Shown here piece by piece: positions 55,597-64,000 of a DNA stretch of 64,000 nt. Positions within the stretch are counted from its first letter, which is position 1. Every line of letters begins with the position of its first letter. Source of the stretch: Gari tellinella (Eukaryota; Mollusca; Bivalvia; Cardiida; Psammobiidae); the NCBI GenBank assembly GCA_922989275.2, contig OV277857.1:8246001-8310000 (forward strand). The letters run 5' to 3'. The notes beneath the pieces are model-generated. The model searched no databases. It saw only the letters and a list, made by a program, of their open reading frames with translations, and was not told the DNA's origin. A program made the position numbers and the translations under genes.

Positions 55597-55818
55597 TAAA
55601 ATAAATCTAAACAGCAAATGATATTATAACTAACAATCTTTTTTATATATATGTTGGCAGATTTGCTGTAATGATTTACAGACCGTATTTATACAGTAGA
55701 GAATACATGTAGTAAAATAAATCTAAACAGCAAATGATATTATAACTAACAATCGTTTTTATATATATGTTGGCAGATTTGCTTTAATGATTTACACACC
55801 GTATTTATACAGTGGAGA
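55597..55818 (+). repeat. Tandem duplication, two units of about 110 bp
   Basis: AAATAAATCTAAACAGCAAA, ACTAACAATC, GTTGGCAGATTTGCT and CGTATTTATACAGT occur twice head-to-tail; the unit ends in a family A-like TACAGTRGAGAATAC terminus. Single-copy in the paralog at 43780-43910. Confidence 0.88.
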
Positions 55819-55891
55819 ATACACGCTTTACCGTAAATGCGATTATTGGACAGAATTACGTCTTCTCCACTGAAGATCTACTGAATCGTCA

Positions 55892-56065
55892 TACAGTCGA
55901 ACTTCGATATCTCGAACTATCCGATAATTCGACACATGAAATGCATTATGTCATGCTCGATAAAGTCCAACACACCAATATTCTAAAGTAAAACCACGTT
56001 TTAACTTTGAAATACGGGTATGTTCGATTTAACCGAGTTCGAGATTTCGAAGTTTGACTTTTTAT
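55892..56065 (+). mobile_element. Family K MITE
   Basis: TACAGTCGAACTTCGATATC on the left; CACGTTTTAACTTTGAAATA and CCGAGTTCGAGATTTCGAAG on the right. The right terminal CTGTA is decayed. Confidence 0.75.
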
Positions 56066-56192
56066 TGGCTTTCTATATGTTTGTTAAGAATTATCATAAT
56101 AATAATACATGTATAAGATATTCTTTTAGAGTATCAAACTGCTTGGATTCAGATGAGACTACTAGTAACTCAACGTCTCATTTGAATCCATA

Positions 56193-56444
56193 TGAACCCT
56201 TTACCCCATAACTTGTTTCTAGTTTTGAAAATAGGTGACTACTTAAAGCAGGTTAAAAGTAAAGCAGACTGCGCCCTAAGGCGCATTCTGCTTTACTTTC
56301 AGCCTGCTTTAAGGTACCACTTGCTATAATTAATAACATATTCCTTCTGATACGTATTCATGCCTGTATAGATAAGAATTATTTTCTTCCGCGGAAGATT
56401 AAATGGAATGCGCTAAAAGGCGCTTCTATAAGGTAATGGGTTAA
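56193..56444 (+). mobile_element. Family F MITE
   Basis: GAACCCTTTACCCCATAAC to TAAGGTAATGGGTTAA. Strong hairpin GCAGACTGCGCCC/AGGCGCATTCTGC inside AAAGCAGGTTAAAAG and its mirror. Confidence 0.82.
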
Positions 56445-56479
56445 GTGCAAAGTTTCTCATCAGTTAATCCACAGTATGC

Positions 56480-56717
56480 TTAACCCTTTCATGATCATGA
56501 GATTTGTACCCCTTCACTGCCATATTGTCGTCTGCTGCAATATTGTTGTCTGCAAAATCGTTTCAAAGTTATGTTTAAGACATTAAAACTGACGTGAGTT
56601 CAAAGCATGTAGTAAACTGTTTTGGTTTTGTTCAGACGTTGCATTACACGGCGTCTGATCAGGAAAAAAACTGTTTGGAAATGCGCTTTATGACGTCACT
56701 GAGAGTGAAATGCCTAA
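56480..56717 (+). mobile_element. Family D MITE
   Basis: TTAACCCTTTCATGATCATG to GAGAGTGAAATGCCTAA; the core is partly decayed (GACGTTGCATTACACGGCGTC). Uninterrupted relative of 44225-44714. Confidence 0.78.
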
Positions 56718-56934
56718 TATCAATTAGAACTACCGGATATCTCGTACAACATACTGGTATCTCTGCTACATGTACATGTAAATACGTCAAACTACCACCC
56801 CTATAATTGAAACTTATGCCAAACGTATCTTTGAAATGTGTTGAACGCTGAACTGAATGTATATCAAACACTAATTTCACATCACCAATGCGCTTTATTA
56901 TCACGCCTACATGATATTGCATGTTATTACAAGT

Positions 56935-57041
56935 TGCAAACAGTGTTGATCCTGATCAGAAGCCGCGTTACACGGCGTTCGATCATGATCAAAACTGTTT
57001 GTAAATGAGTTAAATGACGTCATTAAGGGTGGAAATGTTAA
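56935..57041 (+). mobile_element. Family D right half with core
   Basis: GCAAACAGTGTTGATCCTGA, GAAGCCGCGTTACACGGCG, mirror arm, then ATGACGTCATTAAGGGTGG. Confidence 0.6.
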
Positions 57042-57597
57042 GATAAATTTGAACCGCCGGATATCTCTTACGGCATAGTGCTGCTAAATGCGTCACTTTG
57101 TGCCAGAATTATCTTGGAAATTAATTGAACACGGAACTGACCGTAAATCAAACACTAATTTCACAACACCAATGAGCTATAGTATAACGCCTACATGATA
57201 TTGAAAGTAAGTAACAGTCCACCTACTGATCATTCAATAGTTAATGACGTATTTTCCAATATATGACTATTCATGATATGTTTTTGGTGGTTTGTGTTTT
57301 TGTGTATAAATTTCGATATGACAAACAGTGTGAACACTGATCGAAGGGTTCACTCTTGCTATCTAGGTATACATTGGTTTCATAGGAAAAGTATATTCGC
57401 GTATAGTAAATTGTTTGTAAAATGTGCATATAAAATTCAGGACTAGTGGGAAAAGCATGATAATATTTAAAACGGACGGCTCGGATTCTAGTTTCCTGCT
57501 TTTAAAAATTACTTTTGTTTAAATAATCTAGCCTTTGTGACGCATATATACGTCCTTTACCAAAACTGTACATGTTAGGAGTACACTTGTTCTAATA

Positions 57598-57775
57598 TGC
57601 AAATAGTGAAGTCCCAATTCAGAGGGCTCCTAAAGGAGCCCTCTGATATGGGACTTCACTAGTTGTCACTTTTCAATAATTTATAACAACAACCCTAAAT
57701 AGTCTGAAATGGACCAGTCATTATTGCAAACAGGAATTGTCCATTGGAAGTTTCAGGGGATAATGGGTTAACACA
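57598..57775 (-). mobile_element. Family H element, right half with complete hairpin
   Basis: GTGAAGTCCCAATTCAGAGG, GCTCCTAAAGGAGCC and mirror form a stem; then GGAATTGTCCATTGGAAGTT and TCAGGGGATAATGGGTTAA. Confidence 0.7.
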
Positions 57776-57900
57776 TACAATAAGTCGTTCGTGGCCAAAT
57801 ATCTCATTGTACTGTATGTAACGACACAATCAGATTTCAAATTAGATTAGAATGTCAACAACCTCTTCATTTCATAACAACATTAACCCTGTGGTATGAC

Positions 57901-58336
57901 TACAGTCCTCCCTCTCTACAACAACACTTAATGGGAGATAACGGTTGCGTGTGTTGTTCCGAGGAAGTTGTTAAAGGGAGGGAAATTGTATTAATTGAGG
58001 GAACTTACATTTTCAAACAGCTTGAATCCAGATCAGACGACGCGTATCGCGGCGTCTGATCTAGATTCAATCTGGTTGTCACTCACCGTTATGTGTTTTC
58101 TGTCAAAATTTCCCAAATAGCAGACGACAATTTTAAGCAGGCGATATTGCAAAGCGTTAGGCACACTTGTCTCATTTGGTGAACAGTGGCAAGCGTTGAT
58201 GTAAGGACGCGGCGTCTGATCTGGATTCAAGTTGTTTGCAAATGTAAGCAAATACCCTCCCTATAACAATTCACTCTGAACAACACGTACAAACGTTGTG
58301 TCCCATTGGGTGTTGTTGTGGAGAGGGAGCACTGTA
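57901..58336. mobile_element. Family E chimera with one and a half cores
   Basis: Both ends are the short-arm type (TACAGTCCTCCCTCTCTACA; GTGGAGAGGGAGCACTGTA). A complete core lies at 58015-58078, and a second right-hand half core (GGCGTCTGATCTGGATTCAA) at 58209-58240. Explained by joining two E copies through their cores. Confidence 0.75.
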
Positions 58337-58640
58337 AACCTATATTGCCCATCGCAAACAGCTTACAACCAGACACAACTGATTGACACTCAGATAAAAA
58401 TATTTTTCAATTTTATCAAAAAATGCAATTTCATACGTTTTTATACGTAGTGTTTGCTTTTAATTTAGTTGTATCATTTATGTCTCAAATGGTTTATGAA
58501 ACGGGCTCGATCATCTAAACAGTGCGTTGTGGTTATTCCCTTTCAACAACAACACCCAACTTGAGACAAAATGTATGTGTTGTGTTATAGGGATGTAAAA
58601 TAGATAACCTTAGAATACATATGCAAACAGTTTGAACCTT

Positions 58641-60751
58641 CTGTCCTTTTCACTCAGCTCTGTCACTGAATTTGTATCGATATTTCTTTTTATTTCAAAC
58701 AATATCAACTTTTTACCTGCATGAGACGATCAGATCGTTTTTTACGAACTAGCATGCAAAGTTTATATTTATCCGGGCGGTGAATGACGAAAGATCGTGA
58801 AAAATGTGTTTTCCCCATAGTAAATTTTGCTTTAGCTGTTTATAAAGATGGCCGACTTGTGAATGGAAAGTGACGTCATGGGACAGTCCATTTTACGTTG
58901 GGTGAAGCGGATCTAAAAACAACTTAAAAAGGTATTGTAAATCGGTGAATGATGATCTCAACTTGAAATTAAGACCAAAATAAATAAATTTACATCGTTA
59001 TTTTAAAGGTGTTGTTATATTTTACGTACAAGAATATTTGAAAACGAAGTTAGAGCCGAAATTATATCCTTTGAGCAAATAGTCTGACCTATATATTCAT
59101 GACGGAACCAATCAATTTGTGACGTTTTTAAATATATTACGTCACGGAGATTTTTGTAGATCTATTTATACTTTTTAAGTCGGTCCATTGTTAGCTTGTG
59201 GAGAGAACAGGTTATCGTTCTGTCGGCCACGGTTTACACATCTTTCGAAAGGGAATTTGAAGCGTATTAAATTAAAGCGGTTAGACCATAATTATACCAA
59301 ATTGACATAAGACTATGATTAGCGTCCTCGAGTGTATAGATCCAGATTGTTTGGCTGGTGTCCAGATCATGGCCTAGGTCTAAATCTACATGTTATTTTA
59401 AAAATATTTCTGACATGTTATAGATCTTTTGATCTAGATCTGAATCACCTGTGGTATGGTGGATCTAAATTAAATAATTAGATCTAGATCTATATTATTT
59501 CCCCAGAAACGTCTTTTATTTATTTCTTGTATACAGCCTTCATTCGTTGGTAGAGTCTGTCTCCGTATCTCGTCGTCTGATATGTCTGATTATACTAGGG
59601 GTAATACATCTTGTCTACTCATTGTGACTTTACTTGGTAAGTGTGTGTGTCACAAAGAGTTTTCAATATGTCCTTAAAGTCATTCCAAGCCTTGGCTATA
59701 TTGTCATATGAAGTTTTAAGGAAGTCGTCCTTGAAACTGTCTATGTCCTTTTAAACGTGTGACCAGTTTGCCCGCTTGTAGCTTAACACCTTTCTTTTTG
59801 GTTGGATATAACCTTTAGCTCATGGAAGACTATACGAGGTGGCCAGGCTCGGTATGGCTTTGATAGTTGCTACAAAGGAAGGCATGTTTGTGAGGAACAA
59901 ATCTGACTCAGGTGGATCAAATGGATCCAATTTGGTGTGACTGGCACTGAATGCATGATATATCGCACGGTTTAAATAGTGTAATGCTACACAAAAGTGC
60001 AGATCTAGAAATCTACGTGTGTAGGTTTCAAAAGAAACTAGGAGAATATCACAAAAAAGTAATTTATGGTTCAATATACTAGATCTAGTAGTTCTTTTGT
60101 TCTCGGTTTAGAATTTACAGTCATTAAACATGCATAAGCAAACATCACTTTCTCATTCTAAAATCAAAGATCTCTCCAACTCTCTCCCTGCTCTCTCACT
60201 CGCTCACTCTAATATACTGAGCAGCTGCCTCTATTTCTCCCTCTACCCCCTCTCTCTCTCAGGTGCGTTAAAGAAATTTCCTTTTTGACGCCATAAATCG
60301 GTTATAATATCTTTCTTAGATGATTCCATGCAATAAAAACTTATTGGTTTTAATAAATACAACATCAAACAAAAACTAGGTAAATAGACAATCACAATTA
60401 ATCCGTTTAACGGATTTAATTGCAACATTATTGTGCAGCATGTTACATGTAATTTATAGCTGTTACACCTGCAGAAAAATGGAATAGTCCTTGACGATTT
60501 ACGCACATGCGCATTACGTCACATTGCGACACACGGCGGCCATTTGCAAACACAGCTGACCGCAAGTTTACTATAGGAAAATACTATTTTTCAGGATAAC
60601 TCCCTACTCACAGTCCCGATATTTCTCAAACTTTGCATGTGAGTTCGTAAAAAACGATCTAAACGTCTCATGTAGATATAAAGCTGAAATTGTTTGAAAT
60701 AAAAAAAAATCTCGATATAAATTCAGTGACAGAGCTGAGTGAAAAGGACAG
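58641..60751. mobile_element. 2.1 kb element with about 260 bp terminal inverted repeats
   Basis: Ends CTGTCCTTTTCACTCAGCTC / GAGCTGAGTGAAAAGGACAG. The repeats continue to about 58900 and 60490, including TTTTTTACGAACT, CATGCAAAGTTT and a promoter-like part: left AAGATGGCCG and TGACGTCATG; right GCACATGCGCATTACGTCAC and GCGGCCATTT. The interior is mostly non-coding, with AGATCTAGATCT repeats (59340-59500) and a minus-strand open frame at 59820-60074 of unknown identity. No transposase was recognised; the target duplication is unclear. Confidence 0.75.
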
Positions 60752-60952
60752 TAGTTCAGCCGTCTGGCCTAGGTTCAAACTGTTTGTCACTCGTCTTTAT
60801 GATTCGTCTGTCAATATATACAATACGTAACTTTAATAAAAAAAAAACAGCAGAAGACAATTTAAAGTTGGCGATATTTCAGCAGTGAATGATAAGACAT
60901 AAAACACCGAAATATGTTGTTGTAAGGAGGAAATCGTTTGTCGCCATCGTTA

Positions 60953-61202
60953 TACAGTGGAGAATCTGTTATTCTTTTCCGTTTAAACGCAAACGTACGC
61001 AAACGCAAAGCACTAAAACGTAGAAAAGAACAACTTTTGGACAATTCTGATAATTCATGTTTATCTTGGTGGCAAACAGTTTGGAGTCTGATCAGACGCC
61101 GGGTTACCCGGCGTCTGATCTGGCTCCAAACTGTTTCCACAGCAAATACTAGTTTTAGCGTAAACGCGTTTATTGGGAAAGAATAACAGATTATCCACTG
61201 TA
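60953..61202 (-). mobile_element. Family A MITE inside the E right arm
   Basis: TA-flanked full copy; core intact, right end TTATCCACTGTA. Flanks GCCATCGT and GGAAGAGG belong to the E arm. Confidence 0.92.
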
Positions 61203-61319
61203 GGAAGAGGTCTCTGTATATTTTATATGGTAAACATTAATAAACATCTGTAAAATCAATCATGGACCAAAACATATGAATCAGATAAGGTAACCTTGAC
61301 TTTCAAAGCAACTTAATCT

Positions 61320-61885
61320 GTTTCACATTTTGAAATATTAGATTGCAGAAATTGTGCATAACTCTTTATAGTCATTAAGAAAATTGGCAAAACCTTTAAT
61401 GTAATACTTTATTCAGTTCAAGTTTACTACTTGCCTGCATATCAATCCATAAATAGAATAGGAATTTAGTATGGATAAAGACCAGACGTCACGTTCCATG
61501 ACGTCTTATCTGAATCCAAATTGATTGACATCCGTCGGTAGTTTTGCTTGAATAGAAATGGTAATTACAATTATAGTTTAATAAAATTGCAGACGGCGGC
61601 TGTGAATCAGATGGTGTTTGTGCAAGCTGATCGCAGAATAACTTTTGAATATGATTAATATAACTTCATAGTTCGGTTAAAACCGCAAGACATGAAATTA
61701 TAAAACTGTCTTTCAATTTCGCGTTTTAATCAAAACATCAACGATCAATGCGGCACGTGTCTCGCGAAAGGAAACAGGTTGTCTGATATTGTAAATATTT
61801 TAAGTACTGTAAAACCTCTTTATTGCGACCACTTGATTATGTTTATTATCATGTGTTAAGGTATTTGACTGTTTAAAGCAACGAT
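61320..61885 (+). repeat. Paralogous block Z, copy 2
   Basis: Partner of 47230-47800. It ends with a G-type left end (TACTGTAAAACCTCTTTATT, GCGACCAC) near 61806. Confidence 0.72.
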
Positions 61886-62711
61886 ACACTTCGTAACGCT
61901 GCGTCTCATCAGGGTCTACACTGTCGACTGTAGTAGACAGTATGCTTAAGATGGCTTATGGGTGACAGGTGACAGGTTCTATCCCGTAATATTTGGATAG
62001 GCATAGTCTTACTTTATGTTATCAAAGCCATTAAAATGTTTAAGTTTACTTTTTCTATGAAAGTGATACACTGTCGAATGAGTAAACTGCTAGAGTTAAA
62101 TTATATGCAACAAACGAATATTCCTGAAGCACTTAAATTCACCGAGAGTGCAGATCAATATTTAGTTAATTTACTGTAATAATTCACAAACCATTTGCAT
62201 TGATAATAAGTATCTGATTAAAACATATACGCGTACAACACTTATTTGGAAAGAATATCGTCCATTTGTATATAAATATATCAAATTGTTTCGACTGATT
62301 AGAGGACTTATCTTAATCAAAATTTGTTTCCATTACATTTAAAACAGAATTGGGTAAAACCTTAAGACCTTTCTAAATAGATCGTGCGAAACAGTGAATG
62401 AAATGAAATGCACAACTCTTAAAATAGCTAACGACTCAATGTAGGACCAAGTTACATGTACTTAACTGTTTCCTATAGATAGTTTTCAGTATTAACGACA
62501 ATTGGTTTCTTAAAGACGACTTAGAGTGAAGCACTCTGATTAACTTTAAACCTAGTTTAAACTATAATTTGGTAGGATTCATGTTTTTATAAACAATATT
62601 TTTATTATGCATACACGTACCTGTGTATAAAATGGAACCGTACTCTTCAGTGCAGAAATAAAATACACCTATAAAAAGCGTATTCATGGAGTAACGGGTA
62701 CTGTATTACTT
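61886..62711. other. Unassigned sequence
   Basis: No gene recognised. GCGTCTCATCAGGGTCTACA near 61905 recalls a half hairpin at 49388. Confidence 0.35.
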
Positions 62712-62963
62712 TTAACCCTTTCCCCCATAGAAGCGCCTATTAGCACATTTAATTTATTCCTCCACTGAAGAAAATAGTTCCAATTTATACAAGCAAGACT
62801 TTGTACCATAGGAAATGTTACCTATATACTAACAGATGATAGCTTAAAGTAGGCTGGAAGAAAAGCAGAATGCACCTTAAGGTGCATTCTGCTTTACTTT
62901 CAACCTGCTTTAAGTGGTCACCTGTCTTCAAATCTAGAATCGTGCTATGTGGTAAAGGGTTAA
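62712..62963 (-). mobile_element. Family F MITE
   Basis: TTAACCCTTTCCCCCATAG to CTATGTGGTAAAGGGTTAA, TTAA at both ends. Hairpin GCAGAATGCACCTTAAGG / GGTGCATTCTGC. Confidence 0.88.
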
Positions 62964-63009
62964 TTTATTTTCCCTTCTAAAAGTCCTTTTAGCTATCCAG
63001 AACAAAAAC

Positions 63010-63303
63010 TGTTAACTCAATGAGACACAAAGATTGTATATGTTGTTCGGAGGGAGGTGTTCTTGGGAGGGAACTTGGTTTATATTTGCAACCATATCTG
63101 ATCTGGATTCAAGCTGTTTATCACTCGTCATTATGTTCTTTTATTTTAAAGTATTCAATATGTGACTTTCAGCAAAACAGCAGACGAAAGTTTTAGCAGA
63201 TGATTTAACAGCCGTATAAAAGGTTGGACATACTTGTCTTGTTTTGGGGGTTTGTTAGGATGGAATAGTTGTTCAAGGGGCCGTTGTGCGGATGGAGCAG
63301 TGC
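63010..63303 (-). mobile_element. Family E remnant
   Basis: ATGTTGTTCGGAGGGAGG, half core ATCTGATCTGGATTCAAGCT, CAGCAAAACAGCAGACG and GGATGGAGCAGTGCAAC follow the E order. The left core strand and ends are decayed. Confidence 0.6.
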
Positions 63304-63411
63304 AACTATTTGCAAAATAATATTTTTTCATGCGGCTCATCAGAGGCTTATTGTGTGACATGCAGTACTGTTTTGCAATAAACACATTTGTGTTGAAGCA
63401 ATTCTGATCGT

Positions 63412-63735
63412 CGCAAAAAGTTTGGGACCTTGGGCCCGTTTCATAAAACTTCGTACGACAAAAACGGTCGTAAGTCAAAACTTTAAAATATATTATATTT
63501 CTGATTTCTCTATCTAATCCTGTCTTGTGACATCTTTTTGGAATTGTCTTTTCAAGACGATTCCAAAAAGATGTCACAATACAGGATTAGATGGAGAAAT
63601 AAATAATTATTGAGACTTTTATAATCTAACTTACGATCGTTTTTGTCGTACGAAGTTTTATGAAACGGGCCCCTGATTAAAAAACATAATTATACGACGT
63701 CTGACCAGGCCCCAAATGTTTGCTACTCAGATTTA
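63412..63735. repeat. Core hairpin split by a B2 element
   Basis: Left TCGCAAAAAGTTTGGGACCT; right ACGACGTCTGACCAGGCCCC then AAATGTTTGCTACTCAG. The two parts read as one core with a 243 bp element in between. Confidence 0.6.
63432..63674. mobile_element. Family B2 MITE
   Basis: GGGCCCGTTTCATAAAACTT, CGTACGACAAAAACGGTCG and the mirror, with a strong inner palindrome (ATCCTGTCTTGTGACATCTT, TTTGGAATCGTCTT-type arms). Related ends but different interior from family B. A minus-strand 140-codon open frame crosses it and is a by-product. Confidence 0.82.
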
Positions 63736-63821
63736 ATCGTCATACGTTTCTTAATGCTCACATACATCTCACTGCATTGCGTTAACTAAGTACATGTAGC
63801 GTCATATCTTCTGGAATTAAG

Positions 63822-64000
63822 GAGTAAAATCGCTTTATAACGATCACAAAATGATCTAATTGTATAAGCGTTTTAGGAATGTGGTTGCTTTTAAAGCACG
63901 ATGAAGAGTAAAACAGAATGGTCATAAAGGAACTTTCTGTTTAACTGTTTTCTGGCTTTGAGCTGTCACTTGTCTTAGATACCGTTTACAGTGAAACCCC
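63822..64000 (+). mobile_element. Family G copy and start of another at the window edge
   Basis: GCTTTATAACGATCACAAAA and AGTAAAACAGAATGGTCA / GGAACTTTCTGTTTAACTG form the G hairpin. TTACAGTGAAACCCC at 63986-64000 looks like a new CAGT-type left end running out of the window. Confidence 0.5.

Larger units (their letters stand above)
55510..57245 (+). repeat. Second paralogous segment, copy 2 (partner 43690-45010)
   Basis: See partner. This copy has in addition a local tandem duplication (55597-55818), a K element, and a complete F element at 56193. Confidence 0.75.
58517..61218 (-). mobile_element. Family E host split by two insertions
   Basis: Left: AACAGTGCGTTGTGGTTATT, CAACAACAACACCCAAC and GCAAACAGTTTGAACCT (to 58640). 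After the first insertion: GTTCAAACTGTTTGTCACTC, CGTAACTTTAATAAAA, CAGCAGAAGACAATTTAAAG, then a second insertion at 60953, then GGAAGAGGTCTCTGTA. Order and content follow family E. Confidence 0.7.

Noticed and set aside
59820..60074. Minus-strand frame inside the 58.6 kb element as a transposase fragment
   Set aside because: The location is suggestive, but no catalytic motif or family signature could be recognised.
63155..63577. 140-codon minus-strand frame
   Set aside because: It spans an E remnant, a core and a B2 element, so it is chance coding across repeats.

Overview
The window looks like AT-rich, intron-bearing eukaryotic DNA, most likely from a bivalve or other mollusc. Grounds: one spliced globin gene, very sparse coding sequence, tRNA-derived SINEs, a Penelope-like retroelement, frequent TACATGTA palindromes, and dense miniature inverted-repeat elements (MITEs). 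The species cannot be named from sequence alone. There are no bacterial-style genes, operons, CRISPR arrays or clear functional tRNA/rRNA genes.

Genes. The only host gene I can support is the 3' part of a globin on the + strand: an internal exon (5415-5640) and a terminal exon (10829-10960), separated by a 5.2 kb intron packed with mobile elements. The two intron sites match the classic globin B12.2 and G7.0 positions. The first exon was not found. Other coding sequence belongs to retroelements: a 5'-truncated Penelope-like element with GIY-YIG endonuclease (45603-46775, minus) and two decayed LINE remnants (29262-30745 and 32590-33975).

Mobile elements. I use these family names throughout. 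TA-flanked, CAGT-ended families: A (CAGTGGAGAA), E (CAGTGCTCCCTCTC), G (CAGTAAAACCTC), I (CAGTACTGAACC), K (CAGTTGAACTTCG). TTAA-flanked families: D (CCCTTTCAC), F (CCCTTTACCCCATAG), L (GGGTGT). Others: B (GGGGCCCGTTTTACT), B2 (GGGCCCGTTTCATAA), H (carries GGACAATTCC near its ends). About 23 copies of A alone are present, mostly 250 bp. A, D, E, H and in modified form B carry the same kind of central hairpin, called the core here: CAAACAG-TTTGGATCC-TGATCAGACG-CCGCG and its mirror image.

Layout. 1-5.4 kb: MITEs upstream of the globin exon. 5.4-11 kb: globin exons and intron, including two long inverted-repeat elements whose arms each contain a tRNA-like sequence. 11-14.3 kb: a possible 3.3 kb terminal-inverted-repeat element starting in the globin 3' UTR region. 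14.3-29 kb: MITEs and SINEs. 29-34 kb: LINE remnants. 35.5-41.1 kb and 50.2-55.3 kb: two diverged copies of one segmental duplication; 43.7-45.0/55.5-57.2 kb, 47.2-47.8/61.3-61.9 kb, 28.5-29.2/49.5-50.1 kb and 24.1-24.7/36.4-36.7/51.0-51.4 kb are further paralogous blocks. 45.2-47.0 kb: a three-layer nest (hairpin element, A element, Penelope-like element). 58.5-61.2 kb: an E element split in its core by a 2.1 kb long-TIR element and again by an A element.

Main novelty. One palindromic core is shared by element families with unrelated ends and different target duplications, and these cores repeatedly serve as insertion sites and deletion/recombination junctions. Comparing the duplicated segments gives internal empty sites that confirm the insertions.
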